Assembly: GCA_030605085.1 (NCBI GenBank)
Contig: JAUWBH010000095.1
Coordinates: forward strand, 1 to 22,906
Direction: 5' to 3'
Length of the DNA stretch: 22,906 nt
DNA from: Promethearchaeota archaeon
GTDB lineage: Archaea; Asgardarchaeota; Lokiarchaeia; Sigynarchaeales; SOKP01
Numbering within the stretch: the stretch's first letter is position 1; each line of letters begins with the position of its first letter. Positions 1 to 7,790 of this stretch are shown piece after piece. Position numbers and translations under genes: made by a program. The notes beneath the pieces are model-generated. The model searched no databases and had not been told where the DNA came from. It saw only the letters and a list, made by a program, of their open reading frames with translations.

Positions 1-278
1 AAATAATACACCAATCCCACTAAAATTCCAGTGAGAATACAAATTATTTGTATCCAAATTTTATACGCTTTTTCTTTAGGAGCAGTAGATCCACATCTCG
101 GGCAAGGATAAGTAGGTCTCGCTTCTTGTATATAAGCCTGAGTATGTGTTTCTGAACTTTGTTGAATGTCCTGTGTAGTTTGAGTTTGAGTATTTGAAGT
201 TCTTCCTATAATATTTCCACAATAAGAACAACTAATAGCACCTTCGGGATGTTTTTGACCACAATTATTACAATACAT
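1..278 (-). CDS. Zinc-ribbon membrane protein, partial (C-terminus beyond window edge)
   Basis: The frame starts at an ATG at 278 (minus strand) and is open to the window edge, giving about 92 residues. The N-terminus MYCNNCGQKHP and then SCSYCGN is a classic four-cysteine zinc ribbon (Cys3, Cys6, Cys18, Cys21). A Thr/Gln-rich linker and a second CPRCG knuckle follow. The last visible residues (IWIQIICILTGILVGLVYY) start a transmembrane helix. A GGGTGA sequence upstream may be a weak ribosome binding site. Proteins with a cytoplasmic zinc ribbon and C-terminal membrane helices are very common in archaea and mostly uncharacterised, so no function is assigned. Confidence 0.7.
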   Translation of the reverse strand, partial: MYCNNCGQKHPEGAISCSYCGNIIGRTSNTQTQTTQDIQQSSETHTQAYIQEARPTYPCPRCGSTAPKEKAYKIWIQIICILTGILVGLVYY

Positions 279-547
279 CTCTTTAAATTCACCCTTTTTA
301 ATTTAAAAGATTATTTATATTAATTATTTTAGTAGGAGAATCAATCAATTAAATTATTTAAATCTTTTTTAAAAAGAGCTTTGACTAGTTGATTAGATTT
401 AAAAGTTTAGATATTGCATAAATAAATCCCTGTTCAATTATCAATTCTGCTGACTTTCTTCGGCTTAGAGAAGAATCATTTGTTCACGTTTTTTTTTAAG
501 AATTTTATATAAAGTTATCACTCTACTGAATAATCTTTAGAGTTTTT
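279..547. other. Intergenic stretch with a possible short gene remnant
   Basis: This AT-rich gap separates two minus-strand genes. The only coding-like trace is a minus-strand frame at 385-483, ending in TAG, that reads LSRRKSAELIIEQGFIYAI near its middle. It has no start codon and its source was not recognised. It could be a C-terminal remnant or chance. No tRNA or other structured RNA was seen. Confidence 0.25.
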
Positions 548-1555
548 TTAAATTTCCTTTTTAGCAATGACATGGTTCAATCCAAATAAAATATTATATT
601 TTTTAATTTCTATGAATCCAGCATCCTTTAACATTCCATATAATTCTTGATATGAATATAATCCGGCATTGGGAGATTCTATATTTAAATAAAAATCGAA
701 TAAAACATTAAATTGAGGGGATAATCTATTTTCACTAATTAAATTATCCTGAATAGCAATTGTTCCCTGATCTTTTAACCAATTATAAGAATTTTTTAAA
801 ATCTTTGTAACATCGTCTTTTTGAAAAGCCTGAATGAACCCGCTCATAAAAATAACATCAAATTTTTGTTCAGTCTTAAATTTTGAAATATCAGATTCAA
901 TAATTCGGATACGACTTTCCATATTATTTTGTTTGATATATTTTCTCGCCTCATTAACCACCTTCGATCCCCATCCCCCTTCAATACCCGTACCATAAAG
1001 CTGAGGATTCAATTTCGCAAGTGTTACTAAATAACTGCCGAGACCACAACCTAAATCTAATAGTTCACACTTTTCTTTCAATTTTGGAATTTCCTCTCGC
1101 ATAAGGGGACCTAAATAATTTGCTAGTGGAGCAATACTTTTGACAATATTAATAGCATGAGATCCCTTTAAAGGAGGAAAATTTCCATCAAATCTCTCTT
1201 TTAAGGTTCGATAAAGGAAAAAAAGACCGTCCATATTTTGGAGTAGAAATCCCAAATAACTAGTAGAATCTTTACAAAGATAATTTTTCGTCCAAGATGA
1301 AAGAAAATATTTATCATCTTCCAATTTTAAATGATCTATTGCGATAGCAGCATTGCACCATGAATGGACTAGCTTTTCGGAACAATTTTTTAAAGATGCC
1401 AATTTCTTAAAGGAAATTAATTTATAATGATTAATCAAATCATAGAAACCTAATTCAATTCCCGATTGTGTAACTAATAATTCGTAGAATGTTTGTAAAA
1501 AGCCAATTAAATATTCGGGACCATGTATTTTTTTTACTTTTTTCTTTTGAGACAT
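548..1555 (-). CDS. Class I SAM-dependent methyltransferase with N-terminal winged-helix-like region
   Basis: A 335-residue protein built like small-molecule O-methyltransferases. Residues 10-95 look like a helical or winged-helix dimerisation domain (FLQTFYELLVTQSGIELGFYDL). The Rossmann methyltransferase fold follows. Motif I is ELLDLGCGLG at 164-173, the acidic post-I position is in GIEGG (190-194), motif II is near IIESDISKF (218-226), and FDVIFMSGF (232-240) forms the next strand. The substrate cannot be read from sequence: relatives act on quinones, polyketides or small metabolites. The ATG at 1555 has no clear Shine-Dalgarno, so the mRNA may be leaderless. The gene is not clearly in an operon, as downstream is the 269 bp gap before the partial zinc-ribbon gene. 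Confidence 0.85.
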   Translation of the reverse strand: MSQKKKVKKIHGPEYLIGFLQTFYELLVTQSGIELGFYDLINHYKLISFKKLASLKNCSEKLVHSWCNAAIAIDHLKLEDDKYFLSSWTKNYLCKDSTSYLGFLLQNMDGLFFLYRTLKERFDGNFPPLKGSHAINIVKSIAPLANYLGPLMREEIPKLKEKCELLDLGCGLGSYLVTLAKLNPQLYGTGIEGGWGSKVVNEARKYIKQNNMESRIRIIESDISKFKTEQKFDVIFMSGFIQAFQKDDVTKILKNSYNWLKDQGTIAIQDNLISENRLSPQFNVLFDFYLNIESPNAGLYSYQELYGMLKDAGFIEIKKYNILFGLNHVIAKKEI

Positions 1556-1701
1556 AATTATTCTTATTTGAGTTAAAATTTAAGTCTAATAGAAAAAAAA
1601 ATTATGTTATTTGCACATTTTCTTCTATGACTTCGTGCTTATCATTACTCAACTCAATTTTTTAAAAAATAGAAGTTAAATTTTTCTTCCAGCTTTCTTG
1701 A

Positions 1702-2007
1702 TTGCTTTTTTATACGCTTTATCAAATGTGCTGCGAACGATATTTGGAAAAAGTCTCATCATCTTCCTACCGAAACCTGCTTTACAAATGTCAAGAAGAA
1801 ATAAAGGAAATGTTATGTAGTTTTGATGATTGTATCGATAAAGATATTTATTATAATCAATTAGTTGAGTTAGGGAAAACCCTAAAAACAGAAAAATAAA
1901 TTGATTATTTGAACGATAATGTTTAAGTAGAATTCAAGAAGCTAGGAGTAGAGATTATTAAAGGAAAGGAAATTATACTTTTTAAAAAACACTTAACAAT
2001 AAAATAA
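1702..2007 (+). pseudogene. Decayed ORF of unknown family with two in-frame stops
   Basis: One frame is open from a TTG at 1702 to a TAA at 1897-1899. It then continues in the same frame through a second TAA at 1924-1926 to a third at 2005-2007. The segment after the second stop (VEFKKLGVEIIKGKEIILF) looks like ordinary protein, so the whole is best read as one gene of about 100 residues carrying nonsense mutations. A TGA lies immediately before the TTG. The first part has several cysteines (MCCERYLEK, KEMLCSFDDC). No family was recognised. The alternative is a genuine 65-residue protein from 1702 to 1899, with the rest being chance. Confidence 0.35.
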
Positions 2008-2058
2008 TTTTTTATGGTTGAACTTTATTATTTCTTTATAAGCTCCTGATAATTGATT

Positions 2059-2760
2059 ATGGTTTATTTAAAAACAGATAAAGAACATGAAGAATACCAA
2101 TCCTATATAATCTCTGCTTTTAAGCATACTCAAGAAGTATATAGTAAGGAGACTGTTCATTTTGGCACACAAAAAGTTTTAGAAGATAAAAATGAAATCA
2201 CCTTGTTTATTGATGATAATCTCTGTAAATATTATAATGGCCCTTATACTTTTCTTGCTGAAAATTCGTTTGGTCTTAACAAAAAAAATAAAATTTACAT
2301 TATTGAAAAAGTTCTTCACCCTCATGATTTAATCCCTGAAGAAATGCAATTAAAATACTTGAATAGGCTTATTAATGAAGAAGATATTAAGCACGTTTTT
2401 AAGACAATTTATTTACACGAATTACAAGAAATAGTGTTGTTATTTAATCCACATTTTAAATATTCTGAGCCTCATTTTATGCTAGAGCATTTTGGAGGTG
2501 ATAATCAATGTATGAATAATTTTTGGACAAACTGGTTACAGTGCCCATTTTCCAAAACTCAAATTTCAAAAGGGGATCCAGAAAATAGAGCCGGATTTCA
2601 TGATCATATTTTGGATTCTACAAAAGAGTTTATAATAATAATGAATTCTGATGAAGTAAATTACTACCAAATGCAATACTTAATAGATATCAAAAGTGTA
2701 AGTACTCCATGTAAGATGCATTATGATTTAATTAAGAATTGCTTTAAATACGATGAGTAA
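2059..2760 (+). CDS. Hypothetical protein with His/Cys-rich centre
   Basis: A 233-residue protein starting at ATG 2059; an in-frame TTG at 2053 would add two residues, and neither has a clear Shine-Dalgarno. The family is not recognised. The middle is rich in possible metal ligands: a helix with HELQE, then His residues in FNPHFKY and PHFMLEHFGG, two cysteines (NQCMNN, WLQCPF) and an HDH motif (GFHDHILD). The HE-L-Q-E segment resembles the first half of a zincin HExxH motif, but the second His is replaced by Glu, so protease activity should not be assumed. No signal peptide or membrane segment is visible. It stands alone between a decayed ORF and a gene remnant. Confidence 0.6.
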   Translation: MVYLKTDKEHEEYQSYIISAFKHTQEVYSKETVHFGTQKVLEDKNEITLFIDDNLCKYYNGPYTFLAENSFGLNKKNKIYIIEKVLHPHDLIPEEMQLKYLNRLINEEDIKHVFKTIYLHELQEIVLLFNPHFKYSEPHFMLEHFGGDNQCMNNFWTNWLQCPFSKTQISKGDPENRAGFHDHILDSTKEFIIIMNSDEVNYYQMQYLIDIKSVSTPCKMHYDLIKNCFKYDE

Positions 2761-2792
2761 GCCTTTATTATTCTAAAATAATAGGGAAAAAA

Positions 2793-2921
2793 TTATGCTT
2801 CTTTAACAGGGTTATATTCTCTTTCAGACATTCCAAAAGTCCACGCAATAGCCTCTTTACAAGTATTAACAGTGGTAGGTACTCGTAAATAATAATGTTT
2901 TCCAGAAGTAGAATCTTCTCG
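2793..2921 (-). pseudogene. C-terminal remnant of a DUF6745-like protein
   Basis: A minus-strand frame of 42 codons ends at TAA (2793-2795) and opens directly after a stop at 2922-2924, with no start codon. It encodes STSGKHYYLRVP, then TCKEAIAWTFGM and EYNPVKEA at the very end. This pattern (YxLRVPxxxxTxxEAxAWTFGM, then YxPxxE) is the C-terminal signature I associate with DUF6745-type proteins. That assignment is from memory and unverified. Everything upstream of this signature is missing. The break falls where repeat copy A begins (about 2916), which suggests that the element or a rearrangement at it removed the rest. Confidence 0.55.
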
Positions 2922-3056
2922 TTATAATGTTTTATCCCGTTAAAACAGGAGGATGACCCTGTTAAATGTGAAAATTAGTAAAAATATAAATTTCAAATGA
3001 CTGAATTTTAAAAACGATAGAAAATTCAGGATGAAGGAGATGCCCTTTTTTTATTA
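2916..3056 (+). repeat. Direct repeat copy A (~141 bp) with perfect hairpin
   Basis: Aligns without gaps to 3335-3475 (offset exactly 419), with about 79% identity by hand count overall and about 84% over the last 108 bases. It holds a perfect 9 bp hairpin (CTGAATTTT at 3001-3009 with AAAATTCAG at 3021-3029, 11-nt loop) and a 6 bp hairpin (AACAGG at 2944-2949 with CCTGTT at 2958-2963). It ends in a CCC-plus-T-run resembling a terminator. It is either a non-autonomous mobile element or a duplicated structured RNA/terminator. Confidence 0.75.
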
Positions 3057-3267
3057 AATATCTCTTAATCTGCTTCAATTTTTAAAGATATTAATTTTTA
3101 TAAGTTAATAAAACCTCTGAAAAAGTTATTGAGAAAATTGATCTTTTTTCACGAGTTTTAAATATTTAAAAGTTATAATCTTTTTATCTTCTTATTAGTA
3201 TTATTAGAATATAAAGAAGTTTTTTTGCATATCTTTATTACTCAAGCAACAATAAACAGTGATTAAA

Positions 3268-3375
3268 GTGGAAAATAAAAATATCATTATATTGGCAATT
3301 CTTATTTCTATAATAGTACTAATTTCCGCATTGGTTCTCGTTTTTACGTTTTATTCCCCCATTCAGGGAGGTTGA
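3268..3375 (+). pseudogene. Orphan membrane-anchor ORF truncated at repeat copy B
   Basis: GTG start at 3268, 35 codons, stop TGA at 3373-3375. It encodes VENKNIIILAILISIIVLIS and continues hydrophobic, a typical N-terminal anchor of archaeal exported proteins, and stops soon afterwards. From codon 23 on, the frame runs into repeat copy B (starts about 3335), so the natural C-terminal domain is absent. This is best read as the 5' stump of a secreted or membrane protein gene cut by the repeat. A genuine 35-residue membrane microprotein is the alternative. A TATA-like TTTAAATATTTAAA lies about 100 bp upstream. Confidence 0.4.
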
Positions 3376-3475
3376 CCGGGTTAAATACGAAAATTAGTTC
3401 AAATTTTAATTTCAAATGACCGAACTTTAAAAATGATAGAAAATTCGGGATGAAAGAGTGGCCCTCTTTTTATTA
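3335..3475 (+). repeat. Direct repeat copy B (~141 bp)
   Basis: Partner of copy A at 2916-3056, same orientation. Its main hairpin (3420-3428 with 3440-3448) keeps eight of nine pairs. The second pair has changed from T-A in copy A to C-G here, a compensatory change, and one T-A has become a C/A mismatch. The smaller 5' hairpin of copy A is not kept. The T-rich end abuts the stop of the minus-strand gene at 3477, so it could also serve as a terminator region. Confidence 0.75.
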
Positions 3476-3476
3476 T

Positions 3477-4067
3477 TTAAGAACCAATAAACATATGGAC
3501 TAACTTTTTTTTAGGAAAATATGTTATGCTTTCTATAACTAAATCCTCAAGATTATGACCCCATATTCCGTATTTACCATAAGATCTTGCTCTATTTAAA
3601 CATTTTTCTGAAACTTGTCCTGGCTCTCCTACTTCTTTTTCCTCTTCATCGTAAATTTTTTTATACCCTTCGTAAATATATCTAAATAGGTCCATCCTAG
3701 TAAATCCACCTTTTTTCACCAATTTAGAGGCAATTTCAACAGATAAAGGATAAGTAAAAATCATTGTAATCCTTTCGTCTTTAATTATTATCTCATCTGG
3801 CTTTTCTATACTATTTCTAATATTTTCGTTTTCATAATCTAACACGGTAGGGACATGAAATCCGCCTTTAAAAAATAATCTAAATTTCATGTTCCCATAA
3901 GTGTCTATCTCCATATCACTAGGTCTATTCATTTTTAAGTAACTTTCAGGATTTTCTTTTAAATTTCCTCTGTAATTGTACTTAAGTTCGCAATAACGAC
4001 ATTCTAAACCTTTCACTGTAGGCTTTAACCTACGACCACATTTGGAACATATTAAATCTTCGCTCAT
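3477..4067 (-). CDS. Zinc-ribbon protein with C-terminal WGH-LEDL domain of unknown function
   Basis: A 196-residue protein. Residues 7-26 form a zinc ribbon (CSKC then CRYC). The body follows, and the C-terminus has a striking conserved-looking motif, YGKYGIWGHNLEDLVIES at about 163-180. I recall similar YGIWGHDxxDL segments in proteins of bacteria, large phages and giant viruses, but cannot name a family with certainty. A GGTGG Shine-Dalgarno sits four bases before the ATG, which fixes the start. The gene is divergent from the ECF transporter gene. No membrane segment or signal is visible, so it is probably cytosolic, and nucleic-acid or protein binding through the ribbon is a guess. Confidence 0.65.
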   Translation of the reverse strand: MSEDLICSKCGRRLKPTVKGLECRYCELKYNYRGNLKENPESYLKMNRPSDMEIDTYGNMKFRLFFKGGFHVPTVLDYENENIRNSIEKPDEIIIKDERITMIFTYPLSVEIASKLVKKGGFTRMDLFRYIYEGYKKIYDEEEKEVGEPGQVSEKCLNRARSYGKYGIWGHNLEDLVIESITYFPKKKLVHMFIGS

Positions 4068-4242
4068 ATATCCACCAAAATTTTCAATTTATGTCTTGAT
4101 TTTTTATATTACATTTAACTATTTAACTTTATAATTTCTGACGGACTTAAAGTTTTGAAAACTATCGTTCCCTTTTTTATATAACGATTTGGTATTCATT
4201 TTTAGATTTTGTTTTGATCTCAGAATTTCTTAATTTCGAAAA

Positions 4243-4254
4243 GTTTTAAATAAA
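4243..4254 (+). promoter_or_regulatory. TATA-like box of the ECF S-component gene
   Basis: TTTTAAATAAA lies about 105 bp before the ATG at 4359. A transcription start 25-30 bases downstream would fall near 4275-4285 and leave a leader of about 75 bases containing inverted repeats. Assigned by sequence likeness only. Confidence 0.35.
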
Positions 4255-4272
4255 TCTATTATTTACACATCT

Positions 4273-4323
4273 ACCCAAATATGGGTTGGTAAGTTAACCT
4301 ATTTCCCCTGACTTTTTTGTCAG
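4273..4323 (+). promoter_or_regulatory. Two inverted repeats before the ECF transporter gene (operator or leader structure)
   Basis: ACCCA-AATA-TGGGT (4273-4286) is a perfect 5 bp inverted repeat at the expected transcription start. CTGAC-TTTTTT-GTCAG (4308-4323) is another perfect 5 bp stem, within the putative leader. The first could be a repressor operator, the second an RNA hairpin. No known riboswitch family was recognised. The two are close together and directly ahead of a vitamin-uptake gene, which would fit substrate-dependent control. Confidence 0.4.
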
Positions 4324-4358
4324 AAATTATAAACAACTAATTTAAAGAGAGACGATAG

Positions 4359-4991
4359 ATGGAATTAAAATCTGAAGCAGAAAAAGTTGATGTAGAAGGG
4401 AGAGAGCAAGAGAAATCAAATGGAACTCCTTGGCTCGAAAGAGAATCTTTCCGTATTGCGCTATTGAGCATATTTACTGCGCTAGCTGTAGTATTAGGGT
4501 ATTTGTTGGCGACCATTCCCAACATTGAATTGTTTACTTTAATGATCTTCTTAGCAGGTTTTATAATGGGTAAAAGGGACGGTGCGATTGTTGGTGCTAT
4601 GAGTTCGGTTATATTCATTTTTTTTAATCCATATGGAATATCACCCATACCGTTATTTGGGTATCAAGTATTCCATTATTCTTTAGTTGGATTAATAGGT
4701 GGATTAACGAGCGATTTTTTGAGTAATAAAGAATTTTTTAAACCAGAGAAAGATTTATTCGTGTTTCCAGTAATTTTGACATTTGCGATTATTGGAGCAG
4801 CTATTACGTTCGTTTACGACATTATTTCTACGTTTATTGGTGCTTTACTTTTTTATGGAACGTTTGAAGCTTTTTGGACGGCTTATATAATTGGTTTGCC
4901 ATTTACTACGATTCATCTTATTGGTAATACGCTTGGATTTATATTTCTTTTACCGGCATTAATTCAAATAATCCATAAAATGCTGGATTAG
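4359..4991 (+). CDS. ECF transporter S component (substrate-specific membrane subunit)
   Basis: A 210-residue membrane protein with about six hydrophobic helices after a 30-residue polar N-terminus. Helix 1 follows RIALLSIFTALAVVLGYLL, then IPNIELFTLMIFLAGFIMG. The motif G-x-x-x-G-A in DGAIVGAMSSVIF and FNPYG are typical of the ECF S-component superfamily (PF12822-like), in which this subunit binds a vitamin and docks on a shared EcfA/A'/T energising module. That module is not in the window. Start at ATG 4359 with AGAGAGA just upstream. The next gene, 73 bp downstream, is an exported DUF4430 protein, so cobalamin or another corrinoid is the likeliest substrate (inference from context). Thiamine or other vitamins remain possible. 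Confidence 0.85.
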   Translation: MELKSEAEKVDVEGREQEKSNGTPWLERESFRIALLSIFTALAVVLGYLLATIPNIELFTLMIFLAGFIMGKRDGAIVGAMSSVIFIFFNPYGISPIPLFGYQVFHYSLVGLIGGLTSDFLSNKEFFKPEKDLFVFPVILTFAIIGAAITFVYDIISTFIGALLFYGTFEAFWTAYIIGLPFTTIHLIGNTLGFIFLLPALIQIIHKMLD

Positions 4992-5064
4992 TACTAAAAA
5001 AGTCTATATATAAAAATAAAAAAGGAAATAAAAAAATCTGAATAAAAATTGGATTTGAATAAAA

Positions 5065-5559
<495 letters not shown>

Positions 5560-5566
5560 AATATTC

Positions 5567-5594
5567 TCTTTTATTTTTTATTTTTTTTTATTTA
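5567..5594 (+). terminator. Poly-T terminator after the DUF4430 gene
   Basis: A long T-rich tract (runs of up to ten T broken by single A) begins eight bases after the stop at 5557-5559. Archaeal RNA polymerase terminates on such tracts without a hairpin. It overlaps the 3' end of the Roadblock remnant on the other strand. Confidence 0.6.
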
Positions 5595-5842
5595 GGAGCT
5601 ATTTCCTTGAGGATTGGTTCCATTATCTTGAATGCTTTTTTTAGCTTATGAATGTAATAACCAAGCTTAAAGGCTTTCTTGCAGTTAGTAAAAAGCATAA
5701 AATTGTTATCAGCCTCACCCACTAAAATGATTGTATAGCCTTTAGTACCCCTTATTACAATTTCTTTTAATTCGCCTTGATTTAGACCTTTGCTAATTTT
5801 ATCGCCTAAGGAAATTAAATTAATACTTTGAATTACTAACCC
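5588..5842 (-). pseudogene. Roadblock/LC7-domain protein, N-terminally truncated remnant
   Basis: A minus-strand frame of 84 codons begins immediately after an in-frame TAA (5843-5845) and has no start codon. It reads GLVIQSINLISLGDKISKGL, then GELKEIVIRGTKGYTIIL and GYYIHKLKKAFKIMEPIL. This matches the last two-thirds of a Roadblock/LC7 (longin-like) domain: the G-L-x-I strand, the helix with SLGDKIS, and the E-x-I-x-x-G-x-x-G-Y hairpin. The N-terminal helix and first strand (about 30 residues) are missing, and the upstream sequence is full of stops in all frames. In Asgard archaea, Roadblock proteins are abundant and pair with small GTPases. The gene appears dead, so it is a lineage marker rather than a working part. 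Confidence 0.7.
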
Positions 5843-6032
5843 TTATTAGTTCTATTAAGATACTCACGAGTTTTAAACTAAACGAGACATCTCATTTATC
5901 ATAACGTCAATTAGTAAAGGGAACACTAGAACACAAAATAAACAAAGTTTAATAAAATTCTTTAACAATTTTTAACAAGTTTAATAAAATTAATGATGAT
6001 ATCTACAACGAAGGGATTGAGAGGAAAATATA

Positions 6033-7409
6033 ATGGATATAAATTTTGAAATTAAAAACGAATTAGAATCATTTGATGTTTTAGTTGCTGGAGGGGGATT
6101 AGCGGGATTTGCTGCTGCGCTTTCAGCTGCTAGAAATGGAGCAAAAACAATTCTTATTGAAAAAGAGGGTTTTCTGGGCGGTTTAGGAGTAATAGGGGCT
6201 ACTGCTCTCCACAATTTCTTTAATATTTTTGATGCTACACCTGGTGCCGCTCGATTGAGGGTTGCTAGAGGAATAGCTCAGGAATTAGTTGATCACATCC
6301 AAGAGCATGGAGGAGCGATAGGACATATTCACCTCGAAAGAGGGGGAAAATACATTAGCATGATAACTCCTGTTGAACCTGAAATTACTAAAGCTGTTTT
6401 AAATAAAATGTTGATAGAAGCGGGTGTAACATTATTGCTTCATACCGTTGTTATTCAAGTTATTACTAATGAAGATATTATTAAAGGAGTTGTTGTATGG
6501 AACAAGGCAGGTCGTACTTCTATATCAGCTAAACAATACATAGATTGCACAGGGGACGGTGATCTCGCTGCTTATGCTGGAGTTCCGTATAAACATTTTA
6601 AGGCAAAAGATGTAGGAGCCTATCCCGCAGGATTTACTTTCCGTTTATGCAATGTTGATTTAGTTAAGATGGAAGCTGATTTAGAAAGGAAAGGGCTCAT
6701 AACTATGCTAGGACACTCAATTAAACCAAGCGATACAAAACCAAAGTTGGTGAGAATAGGCTTTAATATACGCAAATTAGGCTTTAAAAAGGCATTTTAC
6801 TTTTATGCCACTTCATTGCGTCCGAATGAACTCACATATTGTAATTGTCTTAATTACGGGCCTAATGACGGATTAAATCCCAAAGAATTAACAGATGGAG
6901 AAGTCTATATTCGTGAATTAATGCTTGAAATTATTAATTTTTTTCGTATTAAGATTGATGGATGTCAAAATTGCTACGCTGCTGGAGCATCTCCCTATAT
7001 AGGGCAACGGCGTGCAAGAGCAATCCACTGTGAATATGAATTATCAAAAGAGGATTGTCTTGAAGGTTGTGAATTTGAAGATCAAATTGGCAACATCTCA
7101 TTTATAGATGCAGGTAATTTTATAGTGAAGAATTCAGGCGCTTTTGGGATTCCTTATAGAGCCATTATCCCTTTAAAAATCAAAAATTTACTCGTCGCTG
7201 GAAGAACTATTTCTCCTAATAATGTAGCATTTGCCGCCACAAGAAATACTATTTGTTCAATGATAACCGGACAAGCAGCAGGAATAGCAGCATCAATGGC
7301 AGTTGCGGAGGAAAGTTCATCTCGAGATATTAATGTTAAAAAACTTCAGAAAAAATTAGTAAGCAATGGTGTTCTTTTAAAGCCTATTCCAGATCCTTTA
7401 AGCGATTAA
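6033..7409 (+). CDS. FAD-dependent oxidoreductase (FAD_oxidored family)
   Basis: A 458-residue flavoprotein. The dinucleotide-binding motif GGGLAG at 20-25 follows strand FDVLVA and is followed by AALSAARNGAKTILIEKEGF and LGG, ending in the acidic residue that binds the FAD ribose. A Gly-Asp segment (CTGDGDLAAYAG) and the C-terminal LVAGRTISPNNVAFAATRN then GQAAGIAA complete the FAD site, as in PF12831-type oxidoreductases. Several cysteines (TYCNCLN, DGCQNCY) lie in the substrate domain. The substrate is unknown. A GAGAGGAAA Shine-Dalgarno just before the ATG supports this start. The gene converges on the HgcB-like ferredoxin gene with only 17 bp between them, so a link to that redox system is possible but untested. 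Confidence 0.85.
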   Translation: MDINFEIKNELESFDVLVAGGGLAGFAAALSAARNGAKTILIEKEGFLGGLGVIGATALHNFFNIFDATPGAARLRVARGIAQELVDHIQEHGGAIGHIHLERGGKYISMITPVEPEITKAVLNKMLIEAGVTLLLHTVVIQVITNEDIIKGVVVWNKAGRTSISAKQYIDCTGDGDLAAYAGVPYKHFKAKDVGAYPAGFTFRLCNVDLVKMEADLERKGLITMLGHSIKPSDTKPKLVRIGFNIRKLGFKKAFYFYATSLRPNELTYCNCLNYGPNDGLNPKELTDGEVYIRELMLEIINFFRIKIDGCQNCYAAGASPYIGQRRARAIHCEYELSKEDCLEGCEFEDQIGNISFIDAGNFIVKNSGAFGIPYRAIIPLKIKNLLVAGRTISPNNVAFAATRNTICSMITGQAAGIAASMAVAEESSSRDINVKKLQKKLVSNGVLLKPIPDPLSD

Positions 7410-7426
7410 ATTTTAGCTGAAAAAAA

Positions 7427-7762
7427 TTAGCAACTACAACAACCAGACCCACAATTATCGCTTTCAACTTTAGCTTTATTTTTCCGTCTTTGTCTAACAT
7501 CCCACAGACATCCACAACCTTCTTTTTCTTCCATAAAAATTGCCTTTTCTGGACAGTTTCGTAAACAAGCACTGCATTCTGTACAAAGATCAGGCCTTGA
7601 TATTTCGTATTTTTTATTATGACCTTGGCTGGGAAGCCCGAACGGACATACTTCTGCGCAAACTCCGCAAGAGGTACAAAGATACGGAAAAATATAAATT
7701 TTAGGCATTTGTTGAGTGTCTTGTTGTGGAGTTGTGCTACAGCACGATTGATTTTGAGTCAT
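7427..7762 (-). CDS. HgcB-like 2[4Fe-4S] ferredoxin
   Basis: A 111-residue ferredoxin with two complete 4Fe-4S motifs: Cys29, 32, 35 and 39 (CTSCGVCAEVCP) and Cys60, 63, 66 and 70 (CTECSACLRNCP). After the second cluster comes EGCGCLWDV (Cys83, Cys85). The tail ends SDNCGSGCCSC, with vicinal cysteines 108-109 and Cys111. This plan (two clusters, an extra Cys in a Gly-Cys segment and a C-terminal Cys pair) is that of HgcB, the ferredoxin partner of the mercury-methylating corrinoid protein HgcA. An additional Cys pair lies at residues 7-8. It is encoded 28 bp downstream of the HgcA-like gene on the same strand, so the two are almost certainly co-transcribed. Its likely role is to reduce the corrinoid cobalt and perhaps hold a thiophilic substrate. 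The true substrate is unproven. Confidence 0.8.
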   Translation of the reverse strand: MTQNQSCCSTTPQQDTQQMPKIYIFPYLCTSCGVCAEVCPFGLPSQGHNKKYEISRPDLCTECSACLRNCPEKAIFMEEKEGCGCLWDVRQRRKNKAKVESDNCGSGCCSC

Positions 7763-7790
7763 TATATTTTCAACTTTTGTTTTTACTTCT

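Noticed and set aside
1897..1926. Stop-codon readthrough or recoding joining the 1702-2007 frame
   Set aside because: Two TAA stops and no slippery or structured element; intact neighbouring genes use TAA normally as a stop. Decay is simpler.
2059..2760. Archaemetzincin or other HExxH protease
   Set aside because: The motif is HELQE, lacking the second His, and the family's conserved downstream zinc-ligand spacing is not present.
2916..3475. CRISPR array from the repeated segments
   Set aside because: Only two copies of about 141 bp at a 419 bp offset, with no short regular repeats or cas genes.
4273..4358. Cobalamin riboswitch before the ECF gene
   Set aside because: Too short and without the B12-box sequence; only two small hairpins are visible.
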